From Synura sp. LO234KE (taxonomy: Eukaryota > Sar > Synurophyceae > Synurales > Mallomonadaceae), in contig VKHC01000310.1 of NCBI GenBank assembly GCA_015143735.1, positions 1 to 13,418 of the forward strand: a DNA stretch of 13,418 bases. Direction: 5' to 3'. The position numbers were made by a program, and so were the translations under genes. Positions 1 through 7,282 of the stretch are shown piece after piece; the stretch's first letter is position 1, and the number at the start of each line of letters is the position of its first letter. Under the pieces are notes generated by a model. It had not been told where the DNA came from and searched no databases. It saw nothing but the letters and a program-made list of their open reading frames with translations.

Positions 1-378
1 CTAGCCTGTTAATAGCACAGGCACAAGAAATTTTAATTTCTAACACCGCTATGGGACTCCTTTGATTTTATACCGTGAACGTTTGTCGACCGCCGATTTT
101 CAAAAAAAGTGAGAGAATTGAATCATGTCAAACAGAAGAAAATGCGCTTTCTTCGAGTTCTGGTGAATATCCTTTTCTAATTAGTAACCAGCAGTAGCAA
201 CAAGCCCGACCACAATCTTGCTCCGAGTAGCGGAGGATACCCGCGCTGTTACTAGGAGTGGAGTAGGGCTAGGTTTGAACCAGAGGATTTTAGCGCAAAA
301 TTCTTCCGCGGCAGTTTTTTGACATTTTCCCCCCGACGAACGTTCATCTTAATTACTATAGATAGGCAAGGCCCGGAG
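1..378. other. Gene-free left edge
   Basis: I see no credible reading frame on either strand. The word AGATAGGCAAGGC occurs at about 360-372 and again at about 520-532, each after a TAATTA(A)CTATA-like stretch, so a short diverged direct repeat may be present. A tRNA-like GGTTTGAACC word near 273 has no cloverleaf around it. Confidence 0.6.
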
Positions 379-421
379 CTTCCCACTCGGTCACAGGGCT
401 TGCCAGTTGGTACATGGGGAG
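379..421 (-). repeat. 43-nt hairpin repeat, copy A (inverted)
   Basis: Read on the minus strand, the element has 5' arm CTCCCCA and 3' arm TGGGAAG separated by 29 nt. Six of seven arm positions pair; the third is a C/A mismatch (a T-G wobble when read on the plus strand). The 29-nt interior shares 25 positions with copy B at 821-863, including TGTACCAA at its start and GTGACCGAG at its end. The word AAGAACCA lies just upstream in element orientation, and the same word lies upstream of copy B at 791-798. Function is unknown; it could be part of a dispersed element or a structured RNA. Confidence 0.75.
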
Positions 422-820
422 TGGTTCTTGTCGGTGGGGGTGCGGTGGTTCCTTTTCTATCTCACGTCTGTTAGATCTCTAACTTCCCCGCCGTAATTAA
501 CTATAAGATTTTCCGGAGATAGATAGGCAAGGCAGACGCAGAATGTCTAATGAGTAAGAGTCCCCATGCGTCGCTCAATTGGCAAGCCTAGTGGGTGAGG
601 GGGGAGAACGATCCGCCGGTAACAAGCGTAGTAAAGTCCTCCTCCCCAAAGGAATGATTAGTACGCTACATCGCCCCAGCGAGATAAAAGGGGACTCGCG
701 TACCACCCCATTTAGTAACACCGAAACTACCGAAAATCCAATAGTTAATTACATAGTCCGAAGGAGAGAAACTGGGAAGTGAATGACCCCAAGAACCAAA
801 GAGACTACGTAGAAAAACTA
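422..820. other. Gene-free segment between hairpin copies A and B
   Basis: A 67-codon open frame at 579-782 begins with TTG, not ATG, and has no recognisable motif, so I do not call it a gene. The stretch is rich in short self-complementary pieces, including the imperfect hairpin at 661-703 and CTCCTCCCC at about 637-645 facing GAGGGGGGAG at about 598-607. Confidence 0.5.
661..703. repeat. Imperfect hairpin (two-part stem)
   Basis: GTACGC at 661-666 pairs perfectly with GCGTAC at 698-703. Inside this, CCCC at 674-677 pairs with GGGG at 690-693, leaving an AT-rich apical loop and an asymmetric internal loop. No function is evident. It has the same overall length (43 nt) as the hairpin repeat copies but not their sequence. 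Confidence 0.5.
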
Positions 821-863
821 CCCTCTATGTACCAAGTGGCGAGTCCCGTGACCGAGTAGAGGG
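821..863 (+). repeat. 43-nt hairpin repeat, copy B (perfect stem)
   Basis: CCCTCTA at 821-827 pairs perfectly with TAGAGGG at 857-863 around a 29-nt interior (828-856) that begins TGTACCAA and ends GTGACCGAG. This is the best-paired copy. Copy A is inverted about 400 bp to the left and copy C is in the same orientation 6.4 kb to the right. Bases just outside the stem (AACTA before the 5' arm) are shared with copy C. Confidence 0.8.
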
Positions 864-1009
864 AAAGAGTGACACCGAAACAGCAGTGGGGGGCCGGTTT
901 TAATATGCACTTGGTGGTCATGTAGTTTTCACGCAGTCGTGGTACCGATCCGCCCGCCGCTGCATCGAATGTCTGCGCACCCAATCTCGTACCACATCAG
1001 TGGATAAAA
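864..1009. other. Unassigned spacer
   Basis: No reading frame or strong repeat is seen. GTGGTACC-like words begin to appear here and become frequent in the repeat field that follows. Confidence 0.4.
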
Positions 1010-1021
1010 ATCCATGCTATA

Positions 1022-1046
1022 GTGGTACTGACTATACTGGTACCAC
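1022..1046. repeat. Inverted repeat, 7-bp arms
   Basis: GTGGTAC at 1022-1028 and GTACCAC at 1040-1046 are perfect reverse complements around an 11-nt spacer that itself contains ACTATA. It is one of several hairpins built from the same vocabulary in this field. Confidence 0.6.
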
Positions 1047-1078
1047 CCAAAGTCCATCACTAAAACCCCAGTAAAACC

Positions 1079-1092
1079 CCAGCTATAGCTGG
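1079..1092. repeat. 14-bp perfect palindrome
   Basis: CCAGCTATAGCTGG equals its own reverse complement. Its half-site recurs in the inverted repeat at 1123-1150 and in diverged form near 1673, 1687 and 1795. Confidence 0.7.
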
Positions 1093-1122
1093 AGTAACTT
1101 TGGATGCAATTCTAAATAGTAC

Positions 1123-1150
1123 CCAGCTATAGTCGGTGGACTATAGCTGG
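1123..1150. repeat. Inverted repeat, 12-bp perfect arms
   Basis: CCAGCTATAGTC at 1123-1134 is the exact reverse complement of GACTATAGCTGG at 1139-1150, with a 4-nt spacer GGTG. The arms are one-base variants of the palindrome at 1079-1092, so the two structures are related. Together they could extrude as hairpins or act as paired protein sites; neither is shown. Confidence 0.75.
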
Positions 1151-1567
1151 TTGGGTTTTGGATGGACGAAGAATTGAAGGGGTCAAAAAAGGAAGGTCCT
1201 GGCCTTTTTATGGTGGACTTTACGTGGTTAGGTCCTCCAGCTGGTGGCGACACTTATTGAATACGGTGAATAAATTTTGGTACCTACAAACAGCTGTACA
1301 TGGTGAACTTTGGCGGTAGACTGTACAAGGTCACGGCTTTGACGGAGGCAACATTAAACATTAAGGATATATCGCGTCTTTGATAAGAATGTCTGATAAC
1401 GTGAATTTATGTTAAATGGTAAATGTATTTTATGCATCAAAAGTAAGTGTAAATTGGAGTTGAAGGGAGGGGGTAGTTTTTATGATAAGATCTAAGTTAT
1501 CGTCTGCGAGAATAAATTTGACTTCACTCCTGATTATCATATAAACCCTACCATAGCTGGTCCACAA

Positions 1568-1692
1568 AATGTCTCCACGTGAAGTCTACCAGCTAAAGTC
1601 CTAATCTAAAGTCGACCATTTAAAATCTACCATGTGAAGTCACATTAGTAAAGTCCCCCACATAAAGTCGTCCAGCTATGGTGGCCCAGCTA
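1568..1692 (+). repeat. 14-bp tandem minisatellite
   Basis: The word AAGTC (once AAATC) recurs at 1582, 1596, 1609, about 1623, 1637, 1651 and 1665, at intervals of 14, 13, 14, 14, 14 and 14 bp. A loose consensus is AAGTCyaCCAnnTA. A diverged unit precedes the run (1568-1581) and another follows it (1679-1692, ending CCCAGCTA). Related single units sit further right near 1732, 1777 and 1788. Units differ at several positions each, so the array is old or under little homogenisation. Confidence 0.75.
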
Positions 1693-1830
1693 TAGCTAGC
1701 TGAATCCTCCCACAATATAGGCGTCCAACTAAAGTCGACTTTGGATAGTGACTATAGGTGGTGCTTTTACCATCCAAAGTCCATCTAAAGTCCACCAGCT
1801 ATAGCAGGTACAAAATTAATCCAATGATGT

Positions 1831-2031
1831 AATATAATGTGCGCACTTAAGGAACACTAAAGTAAACTACTAAAGTACCGTATATTAGGCAAAATGTGTT
1901 TTTAGACTTAAACATGCAACAATTTTTAAATTGAAAGAATCCGTGAACCAAATTCGTACTTGAATGTGCATACAATAGAATACTTGAGTTGCTGGATATT
2001 TTTCAACAAAAATCTTAATATCCGCTAATGT
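1831..2031. other. AT-rich spacer, no gene
   Basis: No reading frame of note. ACTAAAGTA occurs twice close together at about 1856-1876, linking this spacer to the repeat fields on either side. Confidence 0.4.
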
Positions 2032-2050
2032 ACAACAACAACAACAACAA
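2032..2050 (+). repeat. ACA trinucleotide microsatellite
   Basis: A perfect run of about six ACA units lies in an AT-rich stretch with no gene around it. Confidence 0.85.
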
Positions 2051-2516
2051 AAATTTCAGAAGTGCGGCTGAGTTTGAATTGACCAATATACAGTAGATTT
2101 GCATAATCGCAGAAATTTTGTTTGTTTGTTTTTTATTCACAATAATGACAACAATTTGCGTCAATCTCTTTATTATTGCAATAACATGTAATAGTGTAGG
2201 CAAAGTGTAGTTACAATTCGATAAGGCGATGCATCTTTGTTATTCTGTCATTGTATTACAGAGAATATTTACTGTTTAGTGGAAACATAGAGACAGATAA
2301 AATAGTTTTGGAATAAGATTCTTGGGTGTTTAGGCAATCTTGGTAACAGCGAGCGTTCAGTTCATCTTCTGTCGTTTCAAGTCCTACTACGAAATGACAG
2401 GAAGAGCTGATCTGCCGGAGAGCATCCGATAGCTGTGGTCAATTATCGTATCTTGCAGCTATGCACTAATTTAGTCTGCTGATTAATCTTGTTTTCTAAA
2501 ATCACAGGGTTCGAGC
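2051..2516. other. AT-rich spacer, no gene
   Basis: The only minus-strand frame here (2015-2203, 62 codons) translates largely from the ACA run and hydrophobic AT-rich codons, which is typical of non-coding DNA. A GGGTTCGAGCC word near 2508 resembles a tRNA B box, but the flanks form no T stem or acceptor stem. Confidence 0.45.
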
Positions 2517-2624
2517 CAGTAGTGTTATACGTAAGTCCCTTTGTACTTCTTAACGTCATCAAATACGAGACAGCAGTGTTATGCGTAAGTCCCTTCGTAC
2601 TTCTTAACTTCATAAAATGTCTCT
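2517..2624 (+). repeat. 54-bp tandem duplication (two copies)
   Basis: Copy 1 (2517-2570) and copy 2 (2571-2624) match at 43 of the first 48 positions; the last six differ. The unit is a multiple of three, and one plus-strand frame reads through both copies, giving VSPFVLLN in each. That open frame (2489-2689) starts with TTG and has no recognised motif, so I call the repeat and not a gene. Both copies contain GTAAGT, a consensus 5' splice site word. Confidence 0.75.
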
Positions 2625-2744
2625 GCTTTACTGGTTATGTGATTAATAACAGCGATGTATTTAAAGTACTTAAATTCGCGTTATATTAAAGTATTTTGTA
2701 ATGCATATTGTCTCAGACGGTAGCGATGAATACCGTCAAAGTTA

Positions 2745-3205
2745 CTACTTTTTGTAAAATTTTAAGTTCTAAAGTAAAACATTAACTTCTACAGTAAAAC
2801 TTTAGCCTTTAAAGTTTAACAATTTAGTAAAACTTAATTGTTTTGAAGTTTTGCTCAAGTTCGTGGCAGTGCTGCTAAAAGTATTACTACAGTAAAAATT
2901 TCTGAAGCGGTAGCGCGAATGGACTTTAGCAAGGCCTTAAAGCTAAACTTTAGTGCACTTTAGCTGGTACGGAATACTTTAACGGATACTAAAGTGCGAA
3001 AATTTTGGTACACAGATGAAGAAAAACTTATTAAAGATTGAAGTATTACTAAAGTATGTCGCTAGAGCGGGGTAACAGTTATTTTTCAATTTTTCCTTAA
3101 GTAAACGGCGGTACCCTAAAGCATTTCTAGTGAACCAGAAACTTTAGCGGTGGAAGTTTCAAAGTAATACCTGGAGCTCTCCTACGGTACTTTAGAATTA
3201 CTTTA
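2745..3205. repeat. AT-rich TAAAGT/ACTTTAG repeat field
   Basis: Words such as CTAAAGTAAAAC, ACTTTAGC and AGTAAAACTT recur throughout in both orientations. A short 20-bp periodicity is visible at about 2768-2827. Longer echoes are TACTTTAACGGATA at about 2974 and its near copy at about 3199, each followed by a run like AAAGTGCGAA or AAATGTCCGAA. The core TAAAGT is shared with the 1010-1830 field, although flanking bases and AT content differ. Confidence 0.5.
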
Positions 3206-3217
3206 ACGGATATTTAA

Positions 3218-3918
3218 ATGTCCGAATTTTTATACGCATATGATGATTTTTCCACCACTCTTCTTGTTCAAGGTCATGAGGAGTCGGACGCGGTTTTAGC
3301 TCAGTACTCCCTTGACTCGAATCTCGAAAGGAGCTTGATCCCACTGGTCATTGAGATAATCCGATCTTCGGATCGTCAAAGGAACTGTCACGGTAACTAG
3401 AGCACTCACCAACTGAATCTTCCACGGCCGTTCGTCCAACGGAATCGTCCAACGGAATCCTTCAGCCGTGAGCTTGTTCCCGCCTTGCCGGGATCTGGGA
3501 AATGAGAATACAGGCCAGTGCTTCCTTCTGCCGACCTCGCCCTACTTCGTTATTTTCAGCGCATATTAAGGCCTTATCACTCTCGGCCGGTCTCGGATCC
3601 CTAAGTTTTCTACAGTGTTTGTCTAGAACAAGTACCTGGAGTCTATACCTCTTGGGACAAAAATCATCTTCAAACCATCGTCGGATCCAAAACGATGTCA
3701 AGCGCTTTAACATGAGAAACTATTTTAGACAGATTGTTGTCTCCCTTGGTCAGGGTTGGCATCTAAGATGCACGGAGCCGCGGGGTGGGGAGTGGATATC
3801 TGAAATCATCTGGATCCCCCGGTGGTGGATGACTCGGGCCCCGTTCTATCGAACCCGACGGAGAGGCGTGGGTTGGCGCCACGAGACCCTAGAAGATTCT
3901 CTCCTGCAGAATTCCTGA
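3218..3918 (+). CDS. Possible two-exon gene, unknown product (weak)
   Basis: An ATG at 3218 opens a 60-codon frame with a balanced, acidic, protein-like composition. A GTAACT donor lies at 3393 and a pyrimidine-rich TTATTTTCAG acceptor ends at 3559. Splicing these would remove about 167 nt and join in phase to the long frame that ends with TGA at 3916-3918, giving roughly 178 residues. The second exon part is rich in Arg and Trp around 3700-3900. No domain is recognised. A competing minus-strand frame covers 3462-3713. Matching phase alone has a one-in-three chance, so this is a hypothesis needing transcript support. Confidence 0.2.
3433..3458 (+). repeat. 13-bp exact tandem repeat inside short inverted arms
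   Basis: CGTCCAACGGAAT occurs twice head to tail (3433-3445 and 3446-3458). A diverged cousin CGTCAAAGGAACT lies near 3374. The pair is bracketed by CACGGC at 3423-3428 and GCCGTG at 3465-3470, which are reverse complements. It would lie inside the proposed intron of the weak gene candidate. Confidence 0.7.
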
Positions 3919-4601
3919 CAATACCGAGCGACGCAACTTTAATCTTCTCACTGACAGCAGAAATTACCTCCGTTTATTTGCAGATAAGTCTGTTAAAGAC
4001 CGCTTCAACAAGCAATTTTTCCTGCGTATCATTTTCTCTTGTCAAACGCTCTGACAACCTCACAGTTGGCTAGACCAAAGCTCACTTCACTGCGACGACT
4101 CCGGAGGCCTTGGGCAATGCTCCCGTAAACCGTCTGACCGCCTGAGGATGTTCCGGCTCGTCCAACTTGCTGGTCCAGGTACTCCCCTTCGAGACAGTGC
4201 TCGTCTTGTCTCTATGGACTGGCGCAGTTTCGTCTGCAGCCCTCGTCGACTGCTCGCTCGCGGAGGGAAGCAAGCGCTTCTGTGTATATTCTCCATCTCT
4301 TAGAGATACAGAGGGCAAATCATTACCACCGTCGAGGCCAGCCACCTCCCCCGCCACTGGAAGGCGAGGGGGATATAGTCGGTGACTGAGTTGATACTCC
4401 GAGTGCATTCACTCGTAGCTCTCTAGTCGGTGACGAGATTTACCAGTAGTTGGTTAATGGAGAGTATTTTGGTTAGGCAGTGATACAGGGTGCCCTTGAT
4501 TCCGGTCTATTTCTTTTCAGCACTTAAACTTCTTTAATCTAACTATATACAATTTTCGGCAACAGATTTTTCCACTCCGAGGAGTCTGACCACAGTTTGC
4601 C
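3919..4601. other. No convincing gene
   Basis: Overlapping frames on both strands at about 4082-4408 reflect low stop density in GC-rich sequence. The plus-strand one (4167-4385) looks signal-peptide-like at its start but begins with TTG and has no ATG. The only structured item is the repeat pair at 4376-4434. Confidence 0.45.
4376..4434 (+). repeat. Direct repeats flanking a hairpin
   Basis: TAGTCGGTGAC at 4376-4386 recurs exactly at 4424-4434, 48 bp apart. Between them CGAGTG (4400-4405) and CACTCG (4410-4415) form a perfect 6-bp stem with a CATT loop. The arrangement resembles a small insertion or a two-unit array; no function is evident. Confidence 0.55.
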
Positions 4602-4922
4602 TCAGATTTCGGCGAATGGATTCCATATTGTCGTTAAAGTTTCCAATATTTTGCAAAACCAACTTCTCCACAGAGCGATCCTATTTTTTGTCGGCCAGGT
4701 AGAGAGTTGACTATCTGACAAATTGTTCATTCCCTGTTGAAACTTCAATAAAAATTGATGGAAAATATAATCATAAAAAAATACCTTCTTCATTGTAACA
4801 CATTTTTTAAAAAATATAATGACTAATCGATATTGTACTTCTTTTTCACTTTGCTTAATCTTAAGGAATTTCCCCGTACGAGTGTTTACCCTGGCCAGCT
4901 GGAATGACGTTTTAGGCCACAT
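4602..4922 (-). CDS. Possible small ORF, unknown product (weak)
   Basis: An ATG-started frame of 106 codons on the minus strand has protein-like composition (Lys/Arg-rich N-terminal third, aromatic and hydrophobic middle, no low complexity). It lies in AT-rich DNA where frames this long are less expected by chance. Positions 4784 down to 4734 read GTATTT...CAACAG, a phase-0 stretch of 51 nt that could be an in-frame mini-intron. Reading continues for 20 more codons beyond the TGA stop. No family is recognised, no neighbour supports it, and a chance frame or pseudogene is equally possible. Confidence 0.25.
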   Translation of the reverse strand: MWPKTSFQLARVNTRTGKFLKIKQSEKEVQYRLVIIFFKKCVTMKKVFFYDYIFHQFLLKFQQGMNNLSDSQLSTWPTKNRIALWRSWFCKILETLTTIWNPFAEI

Positions 4923-4941
4923 GGTAAATCTACGACGATCT

Positions 4942-4996
4942 TAAACAATAAATTTTTCAAAAAATCAAGAACTAAACAATAAATTTTTCAACAAAT
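4942..4996 (+). repeat. 31-bp-period duplication
   Basis: TAAACAATAAATTTTTCAA occurs at 4942-4960 and again at 4973-4991, each followed by an A-rich tail. The copies contain AATAAA, but with no confident gene nearby a polyadenylation role is unsupported. Confidence 0.75.
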
Positions 4997-5708
4997 GCAG
5001 CACGAAACGATCATAACAAGTCTAGTCAATCGCCTTGTATGCCCTACGGAAGTACTTCACTTTGGCTACTATATGTGCCCAGTCTGAGGGCAAAAGCGTG
5101 CGTTGAACTCCGCCACCACCTCCATCAACAAGATTTAGTAGTTTCAGCTCCGTGGGTCAGCTGGTAGTGTTTCCCACTTTTGTCATCTTAGTGCGCTGCC
5201 AATGAGCGGGGAAATATGGGGTATTAACTCAAATAGCTCGAGGTTAATCAAGGCGTGCATTTCAGCTCAGTTTCCATTTGTAGAACGGCTCCCTCCCCAG
5301 TGGCGGAGAGTGAAAGGCATGGTCTGCAGCCCAAATAATAGTCATGGAAGCTCTACGCACATATTGGTTTGTGCCTGAGCTGTGCCAGCATCGGTGAAGC
5401 GTTGCCGAATCCAGCTAGTGCGTATTCAATCGCACCGAGTTGTATGAGGGAAGGTGGTAAGCATTTTAAACTTGGAGCTGGGGCTAATTGTTCCCGTGTG
5501 CAGGTTTCAGGGGAATCCGCCGGGCTGGGAGGGGAAAATAGCTTTGTTGGTTGCTCGACCTTGTAGCGTTTTTTTGGTGTAGCGATGCATTAACATCGGC
5601 AAGTCTGCCTGTTTCAGCCAACGCGGAGGATTTGGGGTAGGTATTCATTGAGCCAGTTTTCCCAGCCGTGGGGATTTCGCAAAAGAAGATTGCGTGGATT
5701 GCATTTGA
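4997..5708. other. No convincing gene
   Basis: The longest frame (5369-5566, plus) starts with TTG and has no motif. I see no long repeat or RNA gene here. Confidence 0.45.
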
Positions 5709-6429
5709 TTTTCTAACTCTGCATCCTTCAAGCCTAGTGTAATACAGAAATTATTACTGATGCAATCAAAAGTGTTATCTACACAAATATATAAAAGCAA
5801 TTTCTGGTTTGTTGCAGACAAATATAGTGCACTGACAGTCTGGGCCCTCTTACAGGTCAAGAACTCTCAAAAAACTGGTCAGATTGGTTCCAAAGTTTTG
5901 TGGCCACAAAAGGAAATATCAACATCACGGAAGTAGAAATGGCTCAAAGAACAAAAGAGTCATCGTGTACAAGGGGAGAATCATCGATTTGAGTTCAACT
6001 ATTGGAACCAAATATAACAAGTGCGATTTCACCGGACATTCGAAAGGCTATTCTAAGACTCTTAGAAACTTGTACGGGGACAAGAGTGCTGACGGCCAAT
6101 TGACTCAGCCCCCTGAGAGGAAACTCTTGCTGATATGAAAAAAAAAGAGGAAACTCTTGAATCAACCTGGAACTGCAAATTCAAGTGCTGTTAATAGATA
6201 TTTGTTTTTGCAGGCTGAGATTTTCCATGATCTAGTAGCTGAACCGTATGTTTCGAAAGAATTCTTAACTGCGATAACAGAGATGATAGTCGACAAAGTG
6301 CGTGGTAGCGATGTGATCCCGCTTTGCTTTTGGTACTTGCGTGAACGCAAAATGTCTTTATCCAGCGCTGTGGCGATGGTAGGCGGAATCAGCGGGATAA
6401 GGAGACATCTAATCTTCAACTTCAACTAA
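5709..6429 (+). pseudogene. Interrupted coding-like stretch: split gene or pseudogene
   Basis: Three consecutive plus-strand blocks look like protein but sit in different frames. Block one (about 5709-5933) includes VLSTQIYKSNFWFVADKY. Block two (about 5856-6100) includes SPDIRKAILRLLETCTG and is broken by TGA at 5990 and ended by TGA at 6101. Block three (6214-6426, stop TAA at 6427) encodes 71 residues including PYVSKEFLTAITEMIVDKVR. Good acceptor-like sites precede blocks: TTCTGGTTTGTTGCAG ending 5817, CCCTCTTACAG ending 5855, and TTTGTTTTTGCAG ending 6213. A phase-0 join from about 6082 to 6214 is possible. The in-frame TGA at 5990 has no obvious intron to remove it, so decay is likely unless the model is wrong. 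The family is not recognised. Confidence 0.3.
6116..6159 (+). repeat. Repeated GAAA-loop mini-hairpin around poly-A
   Basis: AGAGGAAACTCTTG occurs at 6116-6129 and 6146-6159, exactly 30 bp apart, with a run of nine A between them. Each copy can fold as AGAG/CTCT closed by a GAAA tetraloop. The second copy extends to a 5-bp perfect stem. Confidence 0.6.
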
Positions 6430-7239
6430 TAATAAGTGCTACTTCTACCGAATGAGCAAGTCCGCACCGACATGTTTCCGATCATTTTTTAGCCCTTCAA
6501 GATGGCAGCTTGTCAAGGGCAACAAGACTACCTTCTTGCTTCTCTCCGTAATATTGCGCTGAATATGAGTCAAAGCTGTACAGGATGGCCGGGATGTTCT
6601 CCTTGGACCGAATAAATTTTTTCGAGTACCACTTTCAGCCATACGGTCAAGTTTCTTGAAATGAACTCCTATCTGATGTAGAGGATGTACGGCTCGGATT
6701 CAGACTTTATGCATCAGGACGAGAAGTGCTATCTCCCACCTAGGCCGGACCTCCAGTGTTTGCCGGCGTCATCCAAATTTGTGCTTACGTCGTGCCTATC
6801 CAAGCGAGGTCCACCTTCAGCTGTCACCCGTTATAACGTTCTCCCTTTCATGAGTCGCTCAGATCTTACCCTCCTGCTGTTTATGACATCTCCCTTTCAT
6901 CACGTATCAATTACCCCTTCTTGCCAATATGCTTCTTCCACTTCCCTTCCCTAGATAAATTTTCATGAGCGGAGATTCCCCTAGCTTTATGGGGGACATA
7001 ACACATAGTCGCGTACTTAGGCAGTCTCTAGGTGTAGACACCCGGAGCACGTTAATTGGTCCCAGCCATAGAGGGTGGTTGGTGACACACAAAGTGCTTT
7101 TTACTGATTGATTCACGTTCAAATTTATTTTACTCCCTGAGTAAGTAATTATTGCCGAGAATCCAACAGTGATTTTTGCACAGGGGTGAAAGCAGCCTAC
7201 AGAAGTGATTGCTTTACACATACGCTGAGTTAATAACTA
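6430..7239. other. No convincing gene
   Basis: A 37-codon ATG frame at about 6501-6614 and an 89-codon frame at 6685-6954 have plausible composition but no motif, no conserved context and competing minus-strand frames (6445-6642 and 6907-7221). The word CTCCCTTTCAT repeats near 6841 and 6890. I leave all frames uncalled. Confidence 0.4.
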
Positions 7240-7282
7240 CCCTCTATGCACCAAAGCGCAAGTCCCGTGACCGAAAAGAGGA
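7240..7282 (+). repeat. 43-nt hairpin repeat, copy C
   Basis: The 5' arm CCCTCTA (7240-7246) and 3' arm AAGAGGA (7276-7282) pair at the five central positions and mismatch at both ends. The interior is again exactly 29 nt and matches copy B at 23 of 29 positions, including AGTCCCGTGACCGA. AACTA precedes the arm as in copy B. Flanking sequence beyond the element is not shared with the other copies. Confidence 0.75.

Larger units (their letters stand above)
1010..1830. repeat. Degenerate repeat field of TAAAGTC / AGCTATAGCT words
   Basis: About 800 bp are saturated with two related words in both orientations: CTAAAGTCCACC (reverse complement GGTGGACTTTAG) and CCAGCTATAGCTGG. Examples are AAAGTCC near 1049, 1776 and 1787; GGTGGACTTTA near 1213; and TATAGC words near 1083, 1143, 1692 and 1800. 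Some are arranged as perfect palindromes or inverted repeats and others as a 14-bp tandem array, both annotated separately. No coding frame survives. Satellite-like origin or repeated insertion of a short palindromic element would both fit. Confidence 0.6.

Noticed and set aside
2500-2530. tRNA-like B box GGGTTCGAGCC
   Set aside because: No T-stem complement, no acceptor stem and no A box at the right distance; likewise the inverted GGGTTCGATAG near 3848 lacks a cloverleaf.
3462-3713. 83-codon minus-strand ATG frame
   Set aside because: Opposed by a longer plus-strand frame; no motif or context to favour it.
3780-3916. Cluster of cloning-type restriction sites (CCGCGG, GATATC, GGATCCCCCGG, GGGCCC, CTGCAGAATTC) suggesting vector contamination
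   Set aside because: Spacing and intervening bases do not match a known polylinker as I recall it; only an 11-base stretch agrees. A vector screen would settle it.
4167-4385. Secreted small protein with signal-peptide-like N-terminus
   Set aside because: The frame begins with TTG, has no ATG, and is opposed by a longer minus-strand frame.
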